Of a stretch of DNA of 64,000 nucleotides, positions 16,185-24,705 are shown one piece after another (within the stretch, counting starts at the first letter, position 1; the number at the start of each line of letters is the position of its first letter). Source of the DNA: CAZFDT01 sp964518335 (GTDB taxonomy: Bacteria; Planctomycetota; Phycisphaerae; Phycisphaerales; Phycisphaeraceae); the NCBI GenBank assembly GCA_964518335.1, contig CAZFDT010000003.1, positions 62,001-126,000 of the forward strand. Reading direction: 5' to 3'. The translations under genes and the position numbers were made by a program. The notes below the pieces were generated by a model, which did no database searches, was not told where the DNA came from, and saw only the letters and a program-made list of their open reading frames with translations.

Positions 16185-16497
16185 GGCGGGGTGCTCCTGC
16201 CTAAACCGCCCTTGGTCAGTATCGACCGTCAGGTGGCTGCGAATCACAGGTGGACAGGTGGGATGGGCCTGGAGCGGTAGGGATATGCGGCCCAGGCGGA
16301 TTTGGGGATTTTGCGCTTGTGTTTTTCCCTACTGCCCGGTAATTTCTCGGGTTACTTTCCTGCCATGGCGGGCACGGGCGGGTGGGCCCACTTCCGCGGG
16401 GACGGCCAGGATGCCAGTTTGGGGTGGATGTGACGGCGGCACGCTTCGCGTGAGGTGTGGCCGCAGCAACCGGTGGGGTGGGTCGAGGAACGCGCCC
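16185..16497. other. Divergent intergenic region, 313 bp
   Basis: It lies between the CBS gene and the FHA gene. It contains a T-rich stretch around 16319-16352 that is more AT-rich than the surroundings, where divergent promoters may lie, but I see no -35/-10 pair good enough to assign and no recognisable RNA or riboswitch. Confidence 0.4.
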
Positions 16498-19400
16498 GTG
16501 CTGATCGTCATTATTGCCAGCGGTCCCGACAAAGGGCAGGTCCACGAGTTCTCGGATAACGAGACCGTCGTGCTCGGTCGCACGACCGGCCCGATCCAGT
16601 TCACCGACTCGAAGATCAGTCGTCAGCACGTGCAACTGTGGTGCGAGGGCGGGCAGTGGCTCTGCCGCGACCTGGACTCGCGCCATGGGTCCTACCGCAA
16701 CAACAAGCCCGTCGGCGGCACGCGCACCCAGATCAAGGACGGCGACCGTCTGCAGATCGGCCGCACCGTGCTGGTCGTTTCCCGCGTGCCCGTCGAGCAG
16801 GCCCGCAAGATGGAGCTGCTGGCCGACCCCGCCAACACGCCGATGGACCTGCCCGACGACGGCGCCGCCCACCGGACCACTGCAGCACGTCCTGACGTCC
16901 GCCCGCGCCGGCCGCTGCGCGACTTCGCCATCGGCCTGGCCGCCGCCGCGGCCGTCGGACTCGTCGCCCTCAACCTCTTCATGCTCCTCGACGCCCGCCG
17001 CCACAATGCGGCGCTGCGCCAGCAACTGCTGACCCAGGCGCCCGCCGCCGCGGCGCCGATCGACTCATCCCAGCTCGTCAGCGAGCTGCGCGAGGCGCTG
17101 GCCGCTCAGCCCGATGAGACGAAGCAGATGCTCCGCGACGTGCTGGCGGCGGTGCAGGCCGCCCCCACCCGCGAGCAGCTCGACGCCGTCGCTCGCCAGG
17201 TCGCCGACACGCGCAGCGCTGACGCCGGGCGTCAGGACCTGCTCGAATCGATCCTCGCCGAGGTCAAGGCCCGCCAGGCGGCCGATCCCCAGGCCGCCGC
17301 CAAGCTCGACGAGGTGCTCGTGGCCGTGCGCGATCAGCCGAAGCTGACCGAGGCGCTGGTGCAGGAGCAGATGACGCAGTTCCGCGAGTCGCGCCTGGCG
17401 CAGGAGAAGATGCTGCGCGAGCTGTTCGATGCGGTGCAGGCCCAGCCCCAGAAGCTCGACGCGGCGCGGCAGGAGATCGTGGCGGCGATCCAGGCGCAGC
17501 CGCAGCCGGACAAACCGGCCGATCTCGAGCCGCTGCTGCGGCAGGTGCTGACGAAGCTCGAGGCCCAGGCCCAGGCCGACGAGGAGGCGATCGCCCGCGT
17601 GCTCCAGGCCGTGGCCGCGCAGCCGCAGGGCACGCGCGACCTGTTCGCCCAGGTGCTGACGAAGCTCGACGCGCTGCCCCAGCCCCAGCCCGACGCCCGG
17701 CTCGACGAGGTGCTGGCGGCGGTGCAGCGCCAGCCCAAGGACCTCGAGCCGCTGCTGCTGCAGTTGTCGGCCAAGCTCGACGCGCAGGCGCCTGCGCTGG
17801 CGGCGCTCGAGGCCAGGCCCACACGCGAGCAGATGGTGGCCGCGATCGAGGCGGCGGTGGCCGACCTCCCCGCCAGGCAGGCCGACGCGATGCGCCAGGT
17901 GCTCGCCGACGTGCAGGCCAGGACCGATCCCGCCGACGACGCCGTCCTCAAGGAGATTCTCGACAGCGTGCGCCGTGGGCCCACGAGCGAGCAGCTTGCC
18001 GCGGCGATCGACACGGCGTTGAAGAACCAGCCGCGTGACGGCGAGGCGATGCTGCGCGACGTGCTCGCCGCCGTGCAGGCCCAGCCCACGAAGGAGCAAC
18101 TGGCCGCGGCGGTGGAAGCGAAGATCAACGAGCAGCGCGAGGCGTCGGACTCGCTGCTTCGCATGCTCTACGACGAGCTCAAGAGCCGTCCGACGCAGGA
18201 GCAGATCGACCAGGCGCTGGCGGCCGGGCTCGCACCGCGCGATGAGATGCTCAAGCAGATTCTCGCGCAGGTCTCGGCCCGGCCGGACGAGGCGATGCAA
18301 CAGGCGCTGGCCGACATTCTCGTGGCGGTGAAGGCCCAGCCGGACCAGACCCAGGCGATGCTGCAGCAGGTGCTGACGCGTCTGGACGAGCCCGTCAAGG
18401 CGCAGCGCGACCCGCTGCTGGACGAGGTGCTGGCGGCGGTCAATGCTCAGCCGCACAAGAGCGAGCCATTGCTGCGTGACATCGCGGCGAAGCTGGAGGC
18501 GGGCGCCGCCACCGCGGGCGATGCCGACGCGAAGAGCGCCGAGCTGCTGCGGCAGATCGCCGCCGCCGTCGAGTCGCAGCCGGTACAGACCAAGCAGCTT
18601 GTGGAGCAGGTGCTGGCCAGGCTCGACGCCCCGGCCGACGCCGGTCACGAGGCGATGCTCAAGGAGATTCTCGCGGCCGTGAAGGAGCGCGAGGCGCTGG
18701 ATGCGTCGTCGGGCGATACGGCGACGGCGATGGGCGGCGATCGTCACGAGCAGTTGCTGCGTCAGTTGCTGGCCGAGCTTCGCTCGCGCAATGAGCCGAT
18801 CGCCCAGGCGGTGCTCGACGGGCTTCGTGGCGAGCTGCGCGAGCAGGTGCGTCTGGCGATGGCGCAGACGCCGCCGGCCGCACCCGCCCGGCCCGCCGCC
18901 AAGCCTGCTTCGTCACCGGGCGACAGCGCGACGGCGCGCCGCGACGTGCCCGCGGCCAACGTGTCGATCTATCCCACGCCCGACCCGCTGGGCGCCGGCG
19001 ACACGCCGCGCGGCGGGGGCGTCCTCAAGGCCCCGCCCGGCGAATTGCTCACCGATACGCAACTCGCCTACAAGCGGGCGTGGGAGACGGGCCTGCCCGA
19101 ACTCGTCGGCGGCCGGGCCGATCCGGTGACGGGCCAGCGCATCGACGGGCGCACGCTCGATCCGACGCGGGCGCGGGCGATGGGGATTCAGCGGTGGCAG
19201 GACTGGTACATGATCGACGACCTGGCCGAGCAGGAGCGTCTGCGCCTGGCGGCGACGCAGTTTGCCGCCGCCAAGCCGTCGCCGCTGACGACGCCGCTGT
19301 ACCAGCTCGCCTCGGGCCAGGCCGCGGACGAGTCCACTGCAGCGTCGGCGACGCCGGCCCGAGCGCCGCGGCGCGTCGTGTTCGTGCTCGATGCGTCCGA

Positions 19401-19884
19401 GCCGCTGAGCCAGGCCATGCCGCTGGCCATCGACCGCGTGCACGACCTGATCGATCGCCTGGCCGATGAGGATGCGTTCACCGTGCTGGTTTATCAGGAA
19501 AAGAGCGTGACGGAGATCCCGCCGCGCGGGCTCAAGCCGACGACCGCCAAGGCCGCCGAGCAGGTGACTGCCTGGCTGGGCCCTGATGCCGGCCACGTCA
19601 AGCCCAGGGGCTATGCCAACCCGCTGGCGGCCATGGAGCAGGCCCTGACGTTCAAGCCCGACGACATTTACCTGATCTCCGCTGAGATCTGCGGCAGAAA
19701 AGGCGAGGCCCTGAGCCCCGCGGCGCTGCTGGCGGGGGTGCAAAAGCTGTCGCGCCAGCCCAACGTGCGTATCCACGGGGTCGAGTTGTTCCGGGCCGAC
19801 CCGCAGGGCACGCTCCGCCGCCTGGCCGACCAATATGGGGGGACCTATCTGTTCGTGCCCGCCCCCAACGCCTCGGCGCAGTAG
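16498..19884 (+). CDS. FHA - transmembrane - heptad-rich repeat - vWA-like protein
   Basis: A 1,128-residue protein. Start GTG 16498 was chosen because GAGGAA lies 7 bp upstream and the FHA domain begins immediately. Residues 1-95 are an FHA phosphothreonine-binding domain (VVLGRTTG, DSKISRQHVQLW, DSRHGSYRNN). One membrane segment is near 140-165 (IGLAAAAAVGLVALNLFML). Residues about 185-800 consist of some 15-20 degenerate repeats of the type LLxxILAAVxAQPxxEQL, predicted long helix or coiled coil. Residues about 955-1128 resemble a von Willebrand A domain (VVFVLDASEPLSQA) with an incomplete metal-site motif. It may be a scaffold spanning the envelope. Two zinc-ribbon membrane genes follow. 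Confidence 0.78.
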   Translation: MLIVIIASGPDKGQVHEFSDNETVVLGRTTGPIQFTDSKISRQHVQLWCEGGQWLCRDLDSRHGSYRNNKPVGGTRTQIKDGDRLQIGRTVLVVSRVPVEQARKMELLADPANTPMDLPDDGAAHRTTAARPDVRPRRPLRDFAIGLAAAAAVGLVALNLFMLLDARRHNAALRQQLLTQAPAAAAPIDSSQLVSELREALAAQPDETKQMLRDVLAAVQAAPTREQLDAVARQVADTRSADAGRQDLLESILAEVKARQAADPQAAAKLDEVLVAVRDQPKLTEALVQEQMTQFRESRLAQEKMLRELFDAVQAQPQKLDAARQEIVAAIQAQPQPDKPADLEPLLRQVLTKLEAQAQADEEAIARVLQAVAAQPQGTRDLFAQVLTKLDALPQPQPDARLDEVLAAVQRQPKDLEPLLLQLSAKLDAQAPALAALEARPTREQMVAAIEAAVADLPARQADAMRQVLADVQARTDPADDAVLKEILDSVRRGPTSEQLAAAIDTALKNQPRDGEAMLRDVLAAVQAQPTKEQLAAAVEAKINEQREASDSLLRMLYDELKSRPTQEQIDQALAAGLAPRDEMLKQILAQVSARPDEAMQQALADILVAVKAQPDQTQAMLQQVLTRLDEPVKAQRDPLLDEVLAAVNAQPHKSEPLLRDIAAKLEAGAATAGDADAKSAELLRQIAAAVESQPVQTKQLVEQVLARLDAPADAGHEAMLKEILAAVKEREALDASSGDTATAMGGDRHEQLLRQLLAELRSRNEPIAQAVLDGLRGELREQVRLAMAQTPPAAPARPAAKPASSPGDSATARRDVPAANVSIYPTPDPLGAGDTPRGGGVLKAPPGELLTDTQLAYKRAWETGLPELVGGRADPVTGQRIDGRTLDPTRARAMGIQRWQDWYMIDDLAEQERLRLAATQFAAAKPSPLTTPLYQLASGQAADESTAASATPARAPRRVVFVLDASEPLSQAMPLAIDRVHDLIDRLADEDAFTVLVYQEKSVTEIPPRGLKPTTAKAAEQVTAWLGPDAGHVKPRGYANPLAAMEQALTFKPDDIYLISAEICGRKGEALSPAALLAGVQKLSRQPNVRIHGVELFRADPQGTLRRLADQYGGTYLFVPAPNASAQ

Positions 19885-19947
19885 AATAGGCGGACACGCG
19901 GCGCACCGGGCGCCGCGCCATGTGGTGGGTTTTGGCGGGGTGGGGTC

Positions 19948-20688
19948 ATGATCAAGTTTCGCTGCAACGAGTGTCAACACAAGATCGCGGTTCCCAACGA
20001 CTACGAGGGGCGCTACGTCAAGTGCCCGGCGTGCTCGGCGCCGACGCTGGCGCGCAATGAGCCGATCGCGGTGCAGGGGCTAGCCACGGGACGCGTGCCC
20101 GCGTCTGCGGCGACTGGGACCACTGCAGCAGTCCGTCGCGCCGCGGCGCCCACGGCCTCGCCCCGTCCCGCGCACATCCCCGAGGCAAGGCCCGCGCGCT
20201 CCTCCCATTCGCCATTGGCGTCGTCACAGGCCTCCGAGCTGCTCAAGGCGCTCGACGATCCGCCCAGCACCACGTCGCTGCCCGAGGAGCTGACGCTCAA
20301 GCTCGACGCCGAGCTGGCCGCGGACCAGGTCGCTGCCGACGTTGCCGCCGATGCGGTCGCCGATCCCGGGCATCACCACGTGCCGCACGTGCATGTGCCG
20401 CAGTATGTGTTTTTGCAGGTTCTGGGCTTCATGCTCATCGCCTTGAGCGCGATGGCCTTCATGCTGTGGGTGGTGCTGATCTTGGCGGTGCTGGTCGGCT
20501 CCAACGCGGTCAGGGAAGTTCCCCAAGCCGCCGGCCCGGCGCTGGCCGTCACCTTCGGCTCGGGCCTCATCGGCATTCTCTGGGTCTGCGCCACCGGTCA
20601 GGCCCTGCTCGCCCTGCGCGACATCGCCCGCAACTCCTGGTACCACAAGGAAACCGCTGCACTGATCCGCCAGGGGGCGCGTCCGTGA
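19948..20688 (+). CDS. MJ0042-type zinc-ribbon membrane protein
   Basis: A 246-residue protein. The N-terminal FRCNECQHKIAVP...VKCPACSAP provides two CxxC pairs of a zinc ribbon, a small motif common at the start of planctomycete and myxobacterial regulators. A Pro/Ala/Ser-rich linker follows, then a His-rich patch (HHHVPHVHVP) and two hydrophobic helices (around 150-180 and 190-215). Function is unknown; it lies 63 bp after the FHA gene and 25 bp before another zinc-ribbon membrane gene, so the three may form a unit. Confidence 0.65.
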   Translation: MIKFRCNECQHKIAVPNDYEGRYVKCPACSAPTLARNEPIAVQGLATGRVPASAATGTTAAVRRAAAPTASPRPAHIPEARPARSSHSPLASSQASELLKALDDPPSTTSLPEELTLKLDAELAADQVAADVAADAVADPGHHHVPHVHVPQYVFLQVLGFMLIALSAMAFMLWVVLILAVLVGSNAVREVPQAAGPALAVTFGSGLIGILWVCATGQALLALRDIARNSWYHKETAALIRQGARP

Positions 20689-20713
20689 CTCACAGCGGTG
20701 GGGTGGTGATCGC

Positions 20714-21568
20714 ATGAAGCTCAAGCGCGCGTTTCTGATGGGGTTGATCGTGTGCCTCAGCGCCGCCTCGCTGCTGGGCGTGGTGATGCTGTTGGCGGGC
20801 CGCAGCAGCGAGTTCACGCTGCGCAGCCTGATGACGCTGGTGACGGTGGGCCTGTTCAGCGGCGTGGCGCTGGCGGCGGCGGACGTCCACGAAAAGAACC
20901 TGCGCTGGCGGCCGCTGATGCTGGTGGCATACGTGTTGCAGGCGGTGGGCGCGATCGTCTATCTGGCGGCGATCTGGGGTCTGTTCGAAGCGCTGACCCA
21001 GCACCACGATGCGGGCGAGATGCTGGCCAAGTGCATGGGTCTGCTGGCGACGTGGAGCATCGCCGTGCCCCTGGCCGGCCAACTCGCGGGCCTGCGGCTG
21101 ACCGACACGCCCGCGCTGTTGCGGCCGGCGGCCATCGTCCTGTCACTGGCGTTGGCGGCCATGATCACGCTGGCGATCGTGTTCGAGATCGATAGCGGCG
21201 CGTATTACCGTCTGCTGGCCGTGGTCGGCATCCTTGCCGCCGCCGCGGGCGTCATCGGCCGCATCGCGCAACGCGTGCAGGGCCTGGACAGGATTGCCGG
21301 CGTCGAAAGCGTGCGCCTGGCCATGCAGATCGTCTGCCCGCGCTGCCTGCTGACGCAGACCGTCGCCAACGGCCCGTCACGCTGCTCGCGCTGCCGCCTC
21401 AAGTTCACCCTCGACATCGAGGAGCCGCGCTGTCCGCAGTGCAACTACCTGCTCTTCAAGCTCACGTCGCCCCTCTGTCCCGAGTGCGGCCACAAACTGG
21501 CGCCCGAGGAGACCGCCGCGGCGGCGTCAGGCGACGGCGTACACGTCGAACCGGAAACCCTTGCCTGA
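20714..21568 (+). CDS. Multi-pass membrane protein with C-terminal zinc ribbons
   Basis: A 284-residue protein with about six hydrophobic helices in residues 5-190, followed by a cytoplasmic-type tail with paired cysteines: CPRCLL, CSRCRLKF, CPQCNYLLF and CPECGH, i.e. two zinc ribbons. I do not recognise a named family. Its 3' end overlaps the convergent rsmJ by 42 bp. The ribbon at the opposite end from that of its neighbour suggests that the two act together, but this is inference. Confidence 0.65.
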   Translation: MKLKRAFLMGLIVCLSAASLLGVVMLLAGRSSEFTLRSLMTLVTVGLFSGVALAAADVHEKNLRWRPLMLVAYVLQAVGAIVYLAAIWGLFEALTQHHDAGEMLAKCMGLLATWSIAVPLAGQLAGLRLTDTPALLRPAAIVLSLALAAMITLAIVFEIDSGAYYRLLAVVGILAAAAGVIGRIAQRVQGLDRIAGVESVRLAMQIVCPRCLLTQTVANGPSRCSRCRLKFTLDIEEPRCPQCNYLLFKLTSPLCPECGHKLAPEETAAAASGDGVHVEPETLA

Positions 21569-22354
21569 GTGCGACGTGGTGACGTCGCTCGCCAGCGGCG
21601 GGGCATCGGCAGGACGCTTGACGACCACGCGCCGACGGGCAGCGGTGCGAGCGGCGGCGAAGAGGGCGTCGGCGTCGGGATCGTCCCCGGCGATGCGGCG
21701 CAGCACGCGCATGGCCTTGCGCTCCAGCGCCGAACCCTCGCGCGGCGGGAACATCGGGTCGAGATAAACCACGTCGGGCTGCTGGGCGGCATCCAGACTC
21801 GCCAGGTATGACCGCGCATCGACGGCGTGCAGCGTCAGGCAGGCCGCAATGTCCGGCGCCGCCTCGGCCGCGCGGCGCAGCCCGTCCCTCAGCAACGTCG
21901 CCACCACCGGATGACGCTCGCACATGCGCACCCGGCAGCCCAGCGCCGCCAGCAGCCAGGCGTCCTCCCCCAGCCCGCCGGTGGCGTCGATCACGTCGAG
22001 CGGCCCGTTGCTGCTCTTGCCCAGTCCCACCGCCTTGGCCAGCGGCTGACGATGCGACCGCCCCGGCCCCGAGGCGGTGTCCAGTTGGGCGAAGTCGGCG
22101 CGGATCGGCGCCGAGCGCTTCGATTCGCCGGGCACGTCGGTCGTCGGACTGAGCCAGCGCAGCTCGACGCACGCCGCGGTCACGACCAGCAGCCCGTCGA
22201 AACCGGCATGGGGATAGTGCAGGACCGGCATCGCCAGCGACAAGCCCATGGCCTCTGCGGCCTCGCGCAGCGCAACGTCATCCGGCGGATCGGCGCACAC
22301 ACACAACCGCACCGCCGGCGGCTCCAGCGCGTCGGCGGTGGAAACCCGGCCCAT
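21527..22354 (-). CDS. rsmJ: 16S rRNA (guanine-N2) methyltransferase, RsmJ family
   Basis: A 275-residue SAM-dependent methyltransferase. DVIDATGGLGEDAWLLA is the SAM-binding motif I as found in RsmJ, and VVYLDPMFPPREGSA carries the D-P-M-F-P-P motif IV, with VVVKRPADAPPL near the C-terminus. RsmJ methylates G1516 of 16S rRNA in E. coli. ATG 22354 was chosen; a TAAACT box is 8 bp upstream. It is divergent from the sugar kinase gene. Confidence 0.85.
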   Translation of the reverse strand: MGRVSTADALEPPAVRLCVCADPPDDVALREAAEAMGLSLAMPVLHYPHAGFDGLLVVTAACVELRWLSPTTDVPGESKRSAPIRADFAQLDTASGPGRSHRQPLAKAVGLGKSSNGPLDVIDATGGLGEDAWLLAALGCRVRMCERHPVVATLLRDGLRRAAEAAPDIAACLTLHAVDARSYLASLDAAQQPDVVYLDPMFPPREGSALERKAMRVLRRIAGDDPDADALFAAARTAARRRVVVKRPADAPPLASDVTTSHSGKGFRFDVYAVA

Positions 22355-22362
22355 GGCTTTCC

Positions 22363-22368
22363 AGTTTA
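22363..22368 (-). promoter_or_regulatory. -10-like box for rsmJ
   Basis: TAAACT on the minus strand is 8 bp before the ATG at 22354. Confidence 0.35.
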
Positions 22369-22409
22369 GCGTCGCACGCTGACCGTGCCATCGGCTCGCG
22401 TGGACGGCT

Positions 22410-22438
22410 TTGACAAGCAACACCAAGGTCTGCAGAAT
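22410..22438 (+). promoter_or_regulatory. Sigma70-type promoter for the sugar kinase
   Basis: A perfect TTGACA (22410-22415) is followed after 17 bp by CAGAAT (22433-22438), leaving a leader of about 50 nt with a GAGGAA Shine-Dalgarno before the ATG at 22493. Confidence 0.6.
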
Positions 22439-22492
22439 CATCGGTCCGATTTCCCGCCCCCACAGACCCACCTGCAACGAGGAAACCCGCCC

Positions 22493-23581
22493 ATGGCCAT
22501 GAAAATCCGCCCCGCGTCCGACTGCCAGCTCGATCTCGTCGCCCTGGGCGAGTGCATGATCCGCCTGTCGCCCAAGGGCCACGGCCGCATCGAGTTCGCC
22601 AACGAGCTGGAGGTGTGGGTCGGCGGCGGCGAGTACAACGTGGCGTACGCCCTGGCACGACTGGGGCTGCGCACCGGCTGGGTCGGCGGGCTCAACTCCT
22701 CGCCTATGGGCGCGATCATCCGCAACCACGCGCGCTCGGCGGGCATGGACGTGTCGTTCGTCGTCGAGAAGAAATACGACGGCGTGGGTAAGAAAGACCG
22801 CATCGGGCTGAACTTCACCGAGGTCGGCCACGCCAAGCGAGCCAGCACCACGCTCTACGACCGCGGGCATACCGCCACCTCCGGCATGACCCCCGGCAGC
22901 GTCAACTGGAAAAAGCTCTTCACCGAGAAAGGCGTGCGCTGGCTGCACACCGGCGGCATCTTCGCGGCCCTCTCCGAAGGCACGCGCCAGGTCGTCGCCG
23001 AGGCCGTCAAGGCCGCTCACGACGCGGGCACGATCGTCAGTTATGACCTGAACTTCCGCAGCAAGCTCTGGTCGAGCAAGGAGGCAATCGAGACGACCAA
23101 GCCGCTCGTGCCCTACATCGACTGCCTCATCGGCAACGAGGAGGACTTCGAGAAGGTGCTGGGCTACGAGGCCGAGGGCGTCGATGTCGAGAAGAGCGGC
23201 TCGCTGGATGTCGGCCCGTTCAAGAAGATGGTCGAGCGCGTCGTCAAGGACTACCCCAACATCAAGGTCGTGGGCACGACGCTGCGCGGCGTCAAGACCG
23301 CCCTCGTCAACGACTGGTCGGCCATCATGTGGCACGACGGCGTGTTCTACGACGGGCTGAACTTCCCCGACCTGGAAATCGAAGACCGCGTCGGCGGCGG
23401 CGACGGCTTCGCCAGCGGGTTCACCTACGGCTTCCTCACGGGCATGGACCCGCAGCAGTGCGTCAACACCGGCGTCGCTCACGGCGCCCTGCTCATGTCC
23501 ACCCGAGGCGACACCAGCCAGATCACCCTCGACGAGCTCCAGCACGTCGCCGGCGGCGGCAGCGCCCGCATCAAGCGATAG
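22493..23581 (+). CDS. kdgK: PfkB-family sugar kinase, 2-keto-3-deoxygluconate kinase-like
   Basis: A 362-residue cytoplasmic kinase. VGGGEYNVAYALARLGLRTGWVGGL is the N-terminal ribokinase-family signature and the C-terminal motif RVGGGDGFASGF has the catalytic Asp of the anion hole (GGGD in place of GAGD). IVSYDLNFRSKLW matches the family's D-x-N-x-R element. The sequence most resembles KDG kinases, which feed hexuronate breakdown into the Entner-Doudoroff route; neighbouring sulfatase- and glycosidase-like genes would fit polysaccharide use, but the substrate is inferred. ATG 22493 has GAGGAA upstream. Confidence 0.82.
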   Translation: MAMKIRPASDCQLDLVALGECMIRLSPKGHGRIEFANELEVWVGGGEYNVAYALARLGLRTGWVGGLNSSPMGAIIRNHARSAGMDVSFVVEKKYDGVGKKDRIGLNFTEVGHAKRASTTLYDRGHTATSGMTPGSVNWKKLFTEKGVRWLHTGGIFAALSEGTRQVVAEAVKAAHDAGTIVSYDLNFRSKLWSSKEAIETTKPLVPYIDCLIGNEEDFEKVLGYEAEGVDVEKSGSLDVGPFKKMVERVVKDYPNIKVVGTTLRGVKTALVNDWSAIMWHDGVFYDGLNFPDLEIEDRVGGGDGFASGFTYGFLTGMDPQQCVNTGVAHGALLMSTRGDTSQITLDELQHVAGGGSARIKR

Positions 23582-23641
23582 CCCGAAAGCCCGCCACTGC
23601 CCGTCTTCGGGCTGCGGCGTGGGTTTCATTTTGAGGGGGCG

Positions 23642-23672
23642 TTGACAACCCCCCGGGGGTCTGCGCCATACT
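23642..23672 (+). promoter_or_regulatory. Promoter with embedded GC palindrome
   Basis: TTGACA (23642-23647) and CATACT (23667-23672) are 19 bp apart; the spacer contains the palindrome CCCCCGGGGG (23650-23659). The ATG follows 7 bp after the -10, so the mRNA would be leaderless. Confidence 0.45.
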
Positions 23673-23679
23673 CGCGATC

Positions 23680-24705
23680 ATGCTGACACCCACGCTGATC
23701 GTGACCGTCGCCGCTTGCGTCTTTGCCGCCGAGCCTCAGACGCGCCCCTTCGAGATGGGCCTGATCTACTGGCCGCCCATGGGCGAGAAGACGCCCGACC
23801 CGATCATCAAGGCGGGGATCGGGCGGACGATCCAGAGCGCCGACCACATGCTGGTGCAGTTGCCCTGGCGGCCCAACGGGCCGGATGTCGTGGCCATGGC
23901 GACGTGGATCGGCACGATCGCACGCGAGCAACGCAGGACCCTCACCGTTGCAGTGGACTGGCAGGACGCGACACGCACCGCGCTGTTCGAGAGCAAGGCC
24001 CATCCGTGGTCGTGGCGGGACGCGTCGACACGCGACGCCTTTGTCGCCATGGCTCGACAGGTGGCGGCAACGTACCAGCCCGCCAACTTCGTGCTCGGCG
24101 TCGAGGCCAACTACCACGCTCATCTGGCCCCGGAGAGTTTTGCCGGGTTCGTGGAGGCGTACCGCGCGGCGAGAGAGGCGGTGAAGACCGCGTCGCCGGC
24201 CACCAACGTGCTGGTGACGTTCCAGTACGAGTTCATCACCGGCCGCGACAGGCACTGGAATGTGAAGGCGAATCTCGACCCCGTGCGGGCGTTCGGCGAC
24301 CAGCTCGACGTGCTGGGGGTTTCGGTGTACCCGCACCTGGCGGGCCTGTCGCCCGGCGAGGTCGATGCGGCCTATTTCAACGACGCGGCGGCGTTGCAGT
24401 TGCCCGTGGCGATCTTCGAGACCGCCTGGCCCAGCGTCGCGCCGTGGACGGCGGCGGACCAGGCCGAGTATGCACGGCGGGTGCTCGACGCCGCCGCGGC
24501 GCACCGCATGGCGCTGGTGGTGTGGACCTCGACGACCGACTCGATGCACCTGCCGCAGGTCGAGGCCGATCGTGATCAGTTCGACGCCGCGGCGAACTGG
24601 ATGCGGTTCCTCGGGCTTTACACGATCGAGGGCGGCGACAAGCCCGCGGCGGCGACGTGGCGGGCATGGCTGGCCCGGCCGCGCGCGGCGGCGACTACGC
24701 CCTGA
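23680..24705 (+). CDS. Secreted glycoside hydrolase-like protein
   Basis: A 341-residue protein with an N-terminal signal peptide (LTPTLIVTVAACVFAAEP). The rest reads as a TIM barrel: FEMGLIYWP at strand 1, FVLGVEANYH (candidate acid/base Glu) near the middle, LGVSVYPHLAG, and VAIFETAWPS (candidate nucleophile Glu), spaced as in clan GH-A enzymes such as GH53. I cannot assign a family. The end overlaps the convergent waaA by 11 bp. Confidence 0.6.
   Translation: MLTPTLIVTVAACVFAAEPQTRPFEMGLIYWPPMGEKTPDPIIKAGIGRTIQSADHMLVQLPWRPNGPDVVAMATWIGTIAREQRRTLTVAVDWQDATRTALFESKAHPWSWRDASTRDAFVAMARQVAATYQPANFVLGVEANYHAHLAPESFAGFVEAYRAAREAVKTASPATNVLVTFQYEFITGRDRHWNVKANLDPVRAFGDQLDVLGVSVYPHLAGLSPGEVDAAYFNDAAALQLPVAIFETAWPSVAPWTAADQAEYARRVLDAAAAHRMALVVWTSTTDSMHLPQVEADRDQFDAAANWMRFLGLYTIEGGDKPAAATWRAWLARPRAAATTP

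Noticed and set aside
17065..18747. Repetitive antisense frame under the FHA protein repeats
   Set aside because: It is the complement of the coding repeats; the sense protein has coherent FHA and vWA domains.
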